Both the position numbers and the translations under genes were made by a program. Source: Burkholderiales bacterium (GTDB lineage: Bacteria > Pseudomonadota > Gammaproteobacteria > Burkholderiales > Burkholderiaceae_C). From it: 36,403 nt of DNA. Of this stretch, positions 16,134-23,127 are shown piece by piece. The stretch's first letter is position 1. Each line of letters begins with the position of its first letter. Under the pieces are notes generated by a model. It was not told where the DNA came from. It made no database searches and saw nothing but the letters and a program-made list of their open reading frames with translations. The stretch is from NCBI GenBank assembly GCA_019509985.1, contig JAEKLF010000085.1, positions 1 to 36,403 on the forward strand, in the 5' to 3' direction.

Positions 16134-17353
16134 GGCGTTGGCTGCATCTGCTGTTGCTGCTGGCCTGCAGCCTGCTTGGCGGCGCCGCCGCCGCCCAGGC
16201 CGAGGAGGCGCAGCGCCAGGTCCTCGTCATGCTGCAGCTGCCCAAGGCTCATTACCGGCCCGACGGCAGCTATGCCGGCACCTACGGCGCGGGCGTTGGC
16301 CAGCAGTCGCGCCAGCAGGTGGCCGAGGCGCTCGCGCGCAAGCACGGGCTGGAGCTGCGCAGCGAATGGCCGATGCCGCTGGCCGGCGTGGACTGCTTCG
16401 TCATGCGCCTGCCGGAGGGTGACTCGCGCTCGTCTGCCCAGGTTGCCCTGACCGTGGCCGGCGACCGGCGCGTCGCCTGGGCCCAGCCCGTCAGCCTCTA
16501 CCAGGCCCAGGGCAGCCAGCAGGAGCCGATGTACGCCGCCCAGCCGGCCGCCCAGCAGTGGCATCTGGCTGAGCTGCACCAGCTGGCCACCGGCCGCGGC
16601 GTGCGCATCGCCGTCATCGACAGCGGCGTCGAGACGGGCCACCCCGACCTGGCCGGCCAGGTGGTGTCGAGCGAGAACTTCGTCGACGCGCGTCCATCGC
16701 CCGCCGAAGGCCATGGCACGGCCGTCGCCAGCATCATCGCGGCGCGCGCCGACAACGGCGTGGGCATTGCCGGCATCGCGCCCAGGGCACAGCTGCTGGC
16801 ATTGCGCGCCTGCTGGCAGGCCAGCCAGACGGCCGGCGGGCAGACGCTGTGCACCAGCCTGGCCCTGGCCAAGGCCTTGTACGCGGCCATCCAGCAGGGC
16901 GCCCACATCATCAATATGAGCCTCAGCGGCCCGGACGACCGGCTGCTGGCGCTGCTGCTGGACCAGGCCATGGCGCGCGGCGTCGTCATCGTCGCAGCGC
17001 TGCCTGGCGACAGCGGACCAGGCCCGTTCCCGGCCAGCCATGCGGGCGTGCTCGTCGTCGGCGGCGCGCCGCCGCTGCCCGTGGGCGCGCTGCTTGCGCC
17101 GGGCCGCGACATCCCAAGCGCGGCGCCGGGCGGCGGCTGGCAGTTGGTGACGGGGTCGTCCTTCGCGGCGGCGCATGTGGCGGGCCTGCTGGCACTGGTG
17201 CGCGAGCTCGACGCCAAGGGCCTGCAGCCGGCCACGCTGAAGACGGCCTTCGTCACTGCCGCGCACGGCCGCATCGACGGCTGCGCGACGTTGGCCCGGT
17301 ACGCGGGCGCGCGCGGCCCGATCTGCGCCGTGCTGGGGCAAACTGCGGACTGA
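16130..17353 (+). CDS. Secreted S8 family serine peptidase (subtilase)
   Basis: A 407-residue subtilase with a signal peptide (about 1-24), a propeptide-like region (25-125) and a catalytic domain (150-375). The triad is D164 in AVIDSGVE, H195 in EGHGTAVAS and S344 in TGSSFAAAHVAG. The oxyanion-hole region reads VIVAALPGDSGPG, where AAGN-x-G is usual, so the asparagine appears to be aspartate (D294). No sorting tail is visible; the product should be periplasmic or secreted. It overlaps the anti-sigma gene by four bases, which suggests a functional link, perhaps with the anti-sigma periplasmic domain as partner (inference). Confidence 0.93.
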   Translation: MRRWLHLLLLLACSLLGGAAAAQAEEAQRQVLVMLQLPKAHYRPDGSYAGTYGAGVGQQSRQQVAEALARKHGLELRSEWPMPLAGVDCFVMRLPEGDSRSSAQVALTVAGDRRVAWAQPVSLYQAQGSQQEPMYAAQPAAQQWHLAELHQLATGRGVRIAVIDSGVETGHPDLAGQVVSSENFVDARPSPAEGHGTAVASIIAARADNGVGIAGIAPRAQLLALRACWQASQTAGGQTLCTSLALAKALYAAIQQGAHIINMSLSGPDDRLLALLLDQAMARGVVIVAALPGDSGPGPFPASHAGVLVVGGAPPLPVGALLAPGRDIPSAAPGGGWQLVTGSSFAAAHVAGLLALVRELDAKGLQPATLKTAFVTAAHGRIDGCATLARYAGARGPICAVLGQTAD

Positions 17354-18057
17354 TGCCCCCCGCGCGCCTGGCCCGACTCACCCTCCTGATCGCCCCGCTG
17401 CTCGTTGGCGCGGGGGCGGCGTGGGCCGACGTCGGCGCGACGTTGTCGGTGCAGACCGATGCGCGCGAGCGCGGCATGTCGTACAGCGGCAACCGGCCCG
17501 ACGCCCAGCTCGGGCTGGCCTGGGACGGCGATGCTGGCTGGTACGCCGGTGCGTCGCTGACGTGGGTCCGCTTCACCGAGAACCGAGGCGCCCGCCTGCA
17601 TGCCTACGGTGGCCGCGTCGTCGAACTGGCCCCCGGGCTGGACGGTGAAGCCGGCCTGCTCGCGAACCACTTCGAGAACGTGTCGCGCTACGACTTCGTC
17701 GAGGGCTATGTCGGCCTGCTGGGCGAGCGCTGGAACCTGCGCCTGTACCACTCGCCCGACTACTACGGCAGCGGGCAGCGCAGCCTGTATGGCGAGTTCA
17801 ATCTGCGCTGGCCTGTCGCTCTGAGTTGGACGGCCATCGGCCACGTCGGCATGCTTCGCGGCTGGGGTCATGTCTCGCCATACACCGAGCCGCATGGGCC
17901 AATGCGCGTGGATCTGCGCGTCGGGGTGTCTCGGCAATTGGGCGTGAGCAGCGATCTGCTGCTCGCCTGGACGACGGCGAGCCGCGGAGGCCCTTACACC
18001 TGGACGCAGACAACGCACCGGCGTGCAGCGCTGCTGGCGCTGACCATGGCTTTCTAA
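17353..18057 (+). CDS. TorF/Gcw_chp family outer-membrane porin-like protein
   Basis: A 234-residue exported beta-barrel protein of the Gcw_chp (TorF) family. After the signal peptide (ending AGAAWA) it starts DVGATLSVQTDARERGMSYS and continues with RPDAQLGLAWDGDAGWYAG, the characteristic first strands of this family. Alternating strands run to the terminal aromatic residue in LALTMAF, as expected for BAM-assembled barrels. The ATG overlaps the subtilase stop (TGATG). Transport substrate is unknown. It is the fourth gene of the sigma factor-led array. Confidence 0.82.
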   Translation: MPPARLARLTLLIAPLLVGAGAAWADVGATLSVQTDARERGMSYSGNRPDAQLGLAWDGDAGWYAGASLTWVRFTENRGARLHAYGGRVVELAPGLDGEAGLLANHFENVSRYDFVEGYVGLLGERWNLRLYHSPDYYGSGQRSLYGEFNLRWPVALSWTAIGHVGMLRGWGHVSPYTEPHGPMRVDLRVGVSRQLGVSSDLLLAWTTASRGGPYTWTQTTHRRAALLALTMAF

Positions 18058-18132
18058 ATCCCTAACTTCTCTTTGAACCCGCACGCGGCGGGCCGGCACT
18101 CACGCCGCAATGGGTGCCAGGAAAGGGCAGTG

Positions 18133-18582
18133 ATGAGGATTTCCAAACGGGTCTTGGGCGCGCTCGGCGCTGCGACCGTGGCCATTGCCGGCTGTGGCGG
18201 CGGCAGCGGCGCAGGGCTGGATTCGAACGGCCGGCCGCTCGGCGAGGGCAATGACCCGAGCGGCCCGATGACGGCCAGCTTCAGCTCCATCCAGTCGCAT
18301 GTGTTCACGCCCATCTGCACCGCCTGCCATGCGGGTGGCGCGGCGCCGCAGGGGCTGAGGCTGGACGCGAGCAATAGCTTCGCGATGCTCGTGGGTGCTG
18401 CGAGCGCCGAGGTGCCGTCGCTCAAGCGCGTGGCGCCTGGCGACGCTGCCAACAGCTATCTGATCCACAAGCTCGAAGGCCACTCGGCCGTGGGAGCGCG
18501 CATGCCCTTTGGCGGGCCGTATCTGGATGCCAACACCATCGGCCTGATCCGCCAGTGGATCGACAACGGAGCGCAGAAATGA
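18133..18582 (+). CDS. Monohaem c-type cytochrome lipoprotein
   Basis: A 149-residue exported lipoprotein with lipobox IAGC (C21). A single haem-binding motif CTACH occurs at 62-66 after SSIQSHVFTPI, and a likely distal methionine is M124 in GARMPFGG. The layout (CTACHAGG, then a DASNSFAMLVG stretch and a carboxy-terminal IRQWIDNGA helix) is that of small planctomycete-type or lipoprotein cytochromes. ATG 18133 was chosen over the GTG just before it. Seventy-five bases separate it from the porin-like gene upstream, the largest gap in this array. Its stop overlaps the next start, linking it to the CXXCH barrel. Confidence 0.85.
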   Translation: MRISKRVLGALGAATVAIAGCGGGSGAGLDSNGRPLGEGNDPSGPMTASFSSIQSHVFTPICTACHAGGAAPQGLRLDASNSFAMLVGAASAEVPSLKRVAPGDAANSYLIHKLEGHSAVGARMPFGGPYLDANTIGLIRQWIDNGAQK

Positions 18583-19664
18583 AGGCCGCACGCCTGTTCT
18601 TCGGGTTGTGTCTGGCGCTGCTGCTGGCTGCTGCGGCGCATGCCGAGCCCTATCTCGCGATCCGCGCCGGACTCAAGTGTGTGGCCTGCCACGTGAACCC
18701 GACCGGTGGCGGCCTGCGCAACGCCGTTGGCAACACCTTCGCGCAGAGCGTCATTCCGGCCAATGCGCTGCCCGACGCGCTGCAGGGCTGGAACGGCTCG
18801 TTGTTCGGCGACCGACTGCGCCTGGGGGGAGACCTGCGCACGGCAACGACGCGGACCTCGGTGTCCGGTCAGCCGACCACCAGCGTCGGTGGCACCGAAC
18901 AGACCCGGCTGTATGCCGACGTGCAGCTCATAAAGGACTATCTGGGCGCCTACCTCGACCAGCAGGTTGCACCGGGCAAATCCGAGCGCCAGGAGGCCTA
19001 TGTGCGGCTGTCGACGCCGGGCCTGGGCTGGTATGCCAAGGCCGGCCAGTTCTACCTGCCCTTCGGCTGGCGGCTGCAGGACAACCTGGCCTTCGTGCGC
19101 CAGCTCAGCGGCGTCAGCATGACGGTGCCCGACAAGGGGCTGGAGCTGGGCCACGAGAGCGACGAATGGTCCATCCAGCTCGTGCGCAGCGACGGCCCCG
19201 GCAACAAGGGCGGCACGACGGGCCACCAGACCACCGCCCAGGCGATCTGGATGCAGCCCTGGGGCCGTGTCGGTGCGGCGACGGCCCAGGTCAAGTCGAC
19301 GGCGGGCAACCGCCAGGCCTATGGCCTCTTCGCCGGCACGACGACCGGGCCGGTCGCCTGGCTGGGCGAGATCGACATCGTCAGCGACGCCGGCTACCCC
19401 GAAGGCAAACGCCGGCAGCTGGCGACATTGCTGGAGGCTAACTGGCTGGTGCAGCAAGGCCATAACCTGAAACTGACCGGCGAGTACCTCGACCCCGACC
19501 GCAACGTGGCCCACGACAACAAGGTGCGCTACAGCCTGGTCTACGAGTACACGCCCATCGCGTTCGCGCAGCTACGTGCGGGCTACCGGCGCTACGGCGG
19601 CATCCCGCAGAACGCGGTCGACAACCGGCGACAGAGCTTTGTCGAGCTGCATGGATTGTTCTAG
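18579..19664 (+). CDS. Outer-membrane beta-barrel protein with an N-terminal CXXCH motif
   Basis: A 361-residue protein. A signal peptide (about 1-22) is followed almost at once by CVACH (34-38) in GLKCVACHVNPTGGGLRNAVG, a possible single haem site. The remainder is a porin-like barrel of amphipathic strands, for example WYAKAGQFYLPFGWRLQD and WLGEIDIVSDAGY, ending in FVELHGLF with a terminal phenylalanine. The start overlaps the cytochrome lipoprotein stop (ATGA), so the two are probably made together and may form an electron-transfer pair at the outer membrane (inference). The 3' end overlaps the radical SAM start by 14 bases. Confidence 0.82.
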   Translation: MKAARLFFGLCLALLLAAAAHAEPYLAIRAGLKCVACHVNPTGGGLRNAVGNTFAQSVIPANALPDALQGWNGSLFGDRLRLGGDLRTATTRTSVSGQPTTSVGGTEQTRLYADVQLIKDYLGAYLDQQVAPGKSERQEAYVRLSTPGLGWYAKAGQFYLPFGWRLQDNLAFVRQLSGVSMTVPDKGLELGHESDEWSIQLVRSDGPGNKGGTTGHQTTAQAIWMQPWGRVGAATAQVKSTAGNRQAYGLFAGTTTGPVAWLGEIDIVSDAGYPEGKRRQLATLLEANWLVQQGHNLKLTGEYLDPDRNVAHDNKVRYSLVYEYTPIAFAQLRAGYRRYGGIPQNAVDNRRQSFVELHGLF

Positions 19665-20667
19665 CGTTATCGCCAGACCTGTTTCGCTGGCCGGCGGCGC
19701 GCTGGCCGAGCCGTTGACGCGGCTTCCGCTGGCCACGCTCTACCTGACCGAGCGCTGCAACTCGCGCTGCGTCAGCTGCGACTACTGGCGCCACGGCCGG
19801 CGCGACATCGACCTGGACACCGTGCAGCGCCTGCTGCCGGGGCTCGCGTCGTTGGGCACACAGACTGTGCTCGTCTCCGGTGGCGAACCGCTGCTGCACC
19901 CGCATTGGGCCGAGATCGCGGCGCTGCTGCGGGGAAGTGGCATCAAGCTGTGGCTGCTGACGGCCGGCCTGGCACTGGCCAAGCATGCGGTCGACGTGGC
20001 GCGGCTCTTCGATCAGGTCACTGTGTCGCTGGACGGCAGCACGGCCTCGAGCTACGCGGCCATTCGCGGACTGGACGCCTTCGAGGCTGTCTGCGCCGGC
20101 ATTCGTGCGGCGGTGCGTGAGGGTGTGCCGGTGGGCCTGCGTGTCACGGTGCAGCGCGGCAATGCCGGCGAACTGGGCGAGCAGGTCGAGCTCGCCCGCA
20201 GGCTGGGTGTCGAAGGCATTTCTTTCCTCGCCGCCGACATCGGACATGTCGAGGCCTTCGGTCGCCGCGGCGACCCGGTCGATGGCGTTGCGCTTCGGCA
20301 TCAAGACCTGCCCACGCTGGCCAAGGCGCTGGACGCACTGGAACGTGACTATGCCGATGACTTCGCCAGCGGCTTCATCGCCGAGTCGCCAGCCAAGCTG
20401 CGCCGCATTTATGCCCACTACGCCGCGTTGCTCGGGCTGGCGGAGCCGCCTCCGGTGCGCTGCAACGCGCCCGATCATTCGGCAGTCATCGAGGCCGATG
20501 GCGGGCTGAGGCCTTGCTTCTTCATTGCCGGTAACTCAAGGCTCGGCGATGCCGGACTGGCCGAGGGCTTGAATGCCACGGCTATGCGCCGCCTGCGTGC
20601 CGACATTCGTGCCGCTCGCCGGCCCGAGTGCCGGCATTGCGTCTGTGCCAAGTGGTTCGCTTCATGA
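19651..20667 (+). CDS. Radical SAM protein with SPASM-like C-terminal cysteines
   Basis: A 338-residue radical SAM enzyme. The [4Fe-4S] motif is C36-x3-C40-x2-C43 in TERCNSRCVSCDYW, followed by the GGEP element (VLVSGGEPLLH). The carboxy-terminal part carries more cysteines (VRCNAPDHS, GGLRPCFF, and C327/C330/C332 in PECRHCVCAKW), as in SPASM or twitch enzymes that hold auxiliary clusters and often modify peptides. Start ATG 19651 overlaps the preceding gene by 14 bases. Its stop overlaps a 34-codon open frame. The substrate is unknown; a peptide or an envelope sugar are both possible. Confidence 0.9.
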   Translation: MDCSSVIARPVSLAGGALAEPLTRLPLATLYLTERCNSRCVSCDYWRHGRRDIDLDTVQRLLPGLASLGTQTVLVSGGEPLLHPHWAEIAALLRGSGIKLWLLTAGLALAKHAVDVARLFDQVTVSLDGSTASSYAAIRGLDAFEAVCAGIRAAVREGVPVGLRVTVQRGNAGELGEQVELARRLGVEGISFLAADIGHVEAFGRRGDPVDGVALRHQDLPTLAKALDALERDYADDFASGFIAESPAKLRRIYAHYAALLGLAEPPPVRCNAPDHSAVIEADGGLRPCFFIAGNSRLGDAGLAEGLNATAMRRLRADIRAARRPECRHCVCAKWFAS

Positions 20668-20768
20668 GCGTGCTCGCCTGCACCGCTATCTACGACATCA
20701 GGGCCGAGACCTATCCGCCGCCGCCGCACAACCCCTTGATGCGCGCTGAGCAGGCCACAGCGCGCTGA
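20664..20768 (+). CDS. Candidate 34-aa microprotein coupled to the radical SAM gene
   Basis: An ATG overlapping the radical SAM stop (ATGA) opens a 34-codon frame starting MSVLACTAIYDI, with a proline-rich middle (TYPPPPHNPL) and ending MRAEQATAR. It fills most of the 114-bp gap before the amidohydrolase. Its last ten residues share five identities with the end of the second small frame at 21906 (LxxAxQxxAR pattern). No domain is recognised. It could be a precursor peptide, a small structural partner, or non-coding; the coupling to a radical SAM gene is the main argument for being real. Confidence 0.4.
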   Translation: MSVLACTAIYDIRAETYPPPPHNPLMRAEQATAR

Positions 20769-20781
20769 AGCTGCTCAAGCC

Positions 20782-21909
20782 ATGAGGCTCCACCTCGTCA
20801 ACGCCATCGACAGCGATGGCCGGGCCTTGAACTTGGGCGTGGCCGATGGCCGCCTTACGTCGGGCATGGACGGGCACCGTATCGACCTTGGCGGCGCCCG
20901 GCTGCTTCCGGGCCTGATCAATGCCCACGACCACCTCCACCTCAATGGTGGGCTGCCGCGCCTGAGCTTTCGCGATGGCTACCGCAACGCCAGCGAGTGG
21001 ATAGCCGACATCACGCCGCGGCTGTCCACCGACTCGGTGCTGCTGGCCCACCGGGCCCGGCCGCGCGCGCAGCGCCTCGTCGCAGGCGGCCTGAAGAACT
21101 TGCTCAGCGGCGTGACGACGGTGCTCCACCACGACCCGCGCCACCCCGTGCTGGACGCGCCGGAATTCCCGGTCGACGTGCCCGTGCTGGCCGGCTGGTC
21201 GCATTCCCTCGCACTGGACGGCGAGGCTGCGGTGCGCGCATCCCGCGAGGTTGCGGCGCCCGGCGGGCTGTGGGTCATCCACGCGGCCGAAGGTATCGAC
21301 ACCGCTGCAGCGCTGGAGTTTGACCGCCTCGATGCCCACGGCTGCATCGCGCCGGGCACGATGCTCGTGCATGGTCTTGGCATGAGTGCCGCGCAGCAGC
21401 GGCGTCTGGTGGAGGCGGGCGCCGGCCTTGTCTGGTGCCCCGGGTCCAACCTGCATCTCTTCGGCCGCACGTTGGACCCGGGCTGGCTGTTCGAACGCGG
21501 CGGCCTGGCCCTGGGCAGCGACTCGCGCATCAGCGGCGGGCGCGACCTGCTGGCCGAGCTTGCGCTGGTGCGCGAACTGACCGGCTGGCATGAGGCGCGG
21601 CTGGAAGCCTTGGTCACCGAGGGCGCAGCCCGCCTGCTGGGCCTGCACGACCGTGGCCGGCTCGCACCCGGGCTGCGCGCCGACCTCGTCGCGTTGCCGC
21701 CCGGCCTGCCGTTGTCCCGCGCCACCCGGGGGGACCTGCGGCTGGTCGTCGTTGCCGGCCGCCCGTTGTATGCGGACGCCGACCTGGGCGAGGTGCTGGG
21801 CCTGGTGCCGGTGCGTGTGGACGGCCGGGCCAAGGCCATCGCGCACCATCTCGTCAGCGCCGCCGATGAGCCAGGGCTCAAGGCACCTGCCCAGGAGGTA
21901 TTGGCATGA
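20782..21909 (+). CDS. Amidohydrolase superfamily protein
   Basis: A 375-residue cytoplasmic metal-dependent hydrolase. The first metal motif is HDHLH (49-53) in LINAHDHLHLNGG. Later metal ligands appear in VIHAAEG, VHGLGMS and the LALGSDSRISGG aspartate region. A flanking beta-sandwich is formed by MRLHLVNAID at the start and RLAPGLRADLVALPP/VVVAGRPLYAD at the end, the usual amidohydrolase layout. The start lies 13 bases after the first microprotein. It has no signal peptide. The substrate is unknown; its place among radical SAM, glycosyltransferase and flippase genes suggests a role in making an envelope compound. Confidence 0.87.
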   Translation: MRLHLVNAIDSDGRALNLGVADGRLTSGMDGHRIDLGGARLLPGLINAHDHLHLNGGLPRLSFRDGYRNASEWIADITPRLSTDSVLLAHRARPRAQRLVAGGLKNLLSGVTTVLHHDPRHPVLDAPEFPVDVPVLAGWSHSLALDGEAAVRASREVAAPGGLWVIHAAEGIDTAAALEFDRLDAHGCIAPGTMLVHGLGMSAAQQRRLVEAGAGLVWCPGSNLHLFGRTLDPGWLFERGGLALGSDSRISGGRDLLAELALVRELTGWHEARLEALVTEGAARLLGLHDRGRLAPGLRADLVALPPGLPLSRATRGDLRLVVVAGRPLYADADLGEVLGLVPVRVDGRAKAIAHHLVSAADEPGLKAPAQEVLA

Positions 21910-21995
21910 CACCGCTGCGGTTCATGAACGCGCATTTCCTGCTCGCCGTCATGCCGTCGGCCCTGCTGCACGCCCTGCAGCGCCAAGCACGCTGA
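21906..21995 (+). CDS. Candidate 29-aa microprotein coupled to the amidohydrolase gene
   Basis: The ATG overlaps the amidohydrolase stop (ATGA) and opens a 29-codon frame: MTPLRFMNAHF, a hydrophobic middle (LLAVMPSALL) and the end HALQRQAR. The hydrophobic stretch could insert in a membrane or act as an amphipathic helix. The same placement (overlap with a preceding enzyme stop, short gap before the next gene) and the similar carboxy terminus as the 34-aa frame suggest the two are related. Evidence is limited to position and this short resemblance. Confidence 0.38.
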   Translation: MTPLRFMNAHFLLAVMPSALLHALQRQAR

Positions 21996-22011
21996 ATCGC
22001 GCCAGGCCGCC

Positions 22012-23127
22012 ATGCACGTCGTCCAGATCGATCCCTTCACCGACACACTGGGCCGTCCACCCGAGCAGTTGCTGGGCGAATGGTGGACGCTGGTGCACTG
22101 CGCGCGCTCGGCCGCCGATGCCGGCGCGCGGGTCAGCGTCGTCCAGAGCAGCAGCCGTTCTGACCATCTCGCCCAGCACGGCGTGGACTATCACTTCCTG
22201 CCTCTGGACGGCGGCAGGGGGCGGCCCAGCACGGCATTTGCCGATCTGCTGCAGCGGCTTCGACCCGACGTGCTTCACATGCATGGCCTGGGCTTCACGC
22301 GCGAGGTCCACTGGCTGGCCCAGCTTGCCCCCCGGCTACCGCTGCTGCTGCAAGACCACGCAGCCCGCCCGCCCGGCCGGCCCTGGACTTGGTGGCGCTG
22401 GCGGCGCGCGCTGGCCCGGGCGCGCGGGCTGATCTTCTGTGCCCGCGAGCAGGCCCAGCCCTTCATGCGGCGAGGGCTGGTGGATGCGCGTACGCGCATC
22501 TACGAGGTGCCCGAAGCCAGCAGCGACTTCCGCCCTCGCGAACGCGAGGCGGCGCGGCGCCTTACCGGTATAGCGGGCGATCCGGCGCTGCTCTGGGTGG
22601 GGCATCTGAATGCGAACAAAGACCCGCTCACCGTGCTTGACGGCGTAGCGCTAGCCCTGTCGCGGCTGCCTGGTCTACAGCTGTGGATGTGCTTCGGCAC
22701 CGCACCGCTGCACGACGCCGTTCTCGAGCGCCTGCGCGACCCGCGGCTGGCAGGCCGCGTGCACCTGCTCGGCCGCCAGCCGCATAGACACATCGAGCAG
22801 CTGATGTCGGCGGCGGACGTCCTCGTGCAGGGCAGCCACCGCGAGGGCTCGGGCTACAGCGTCATCGAAGCCATGGCCTGCGGGCTCAGCCCTGTCGTGA
22901 CCGACATTCCCTCCTTCCGTAGCCTGCTCGGGCCGCTGCCAGGCCAACTGGCCGCAGGCCTGTGGCCGGTGGGCGATGCGCCGGGGCTGGCAGATGCGCT
23001 CGTCGGCCTCGCGGACCAAAACCTGCTGCTTCGCCAACAGCGGGTTCTGGCCCGCTTCGAAGCGCATTGCTCGCTCGCTGCGGTAGGACGGGGGCTCGTG
23101 TCCGCGTACGCCGACGCGCTGTCGTGA
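22012..23127 (+). CDS. Glycosyltransferase family 4-type protein
   Basis: A 371-residue GT-B glycosyltransferase. The amino-terminal domain starts MHVVQIDPFTDTLGRPPEQL and includes VLHMHGLGFTREVHWLA. The carboxy-terminal nucleotide-sugar domain has LLWVGHLNANKDPLTVLDG, RVHLLGRQPHRHIEQLMSAA and the E-x7-E type motif in HREGSGYSVIEAMACGLSPV. It has no membrane helices and acts at the inner face of the membrane. It precedes a flippase gene coupled by TGATG, consistent with building a lipid-linked glycan. Donor and acceptor are unknown. Confidence 0.9.
   Translation: MHVVQIDPFTDTLGRPPEQLLGEWWTLVHCARSAADAGARVSVVQSSSRSDHLAQHGVDYHFLPLDGGRGRPSTAFADLLQRLRPDVLHMHGLGFTREVHWLAQLAPRLPLLLQDHAARPPGRPWTWWRWRRALARARGLIFCAREQAQPFMRRGLVDARTRIYEVPEASSDFRPREREAARRLTGIAGDPALLWVGHLNANKDPLTVLDGVALALSRLPGLQLWMCFGTAPLHDAVLERLRDPRLAGRVHLLGRQPHRHIEQLMSAADVLVQGSHREGSGYSVIEAMACGLSPVVTDIPSFRSLLGPLPGQLAAGLWPVGDAPGLADALVGLADQNLLLRQQRVLARFEAHCSLAAVGRGLVSAYADALS

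Noticed and set aside
18073..18132. Upstream extension of the cytochrome lipoprotein
   Set aside because: The added residues precede and would spoil the lipoprotein signal; ATG 18133 gives an exact lipobox distance.
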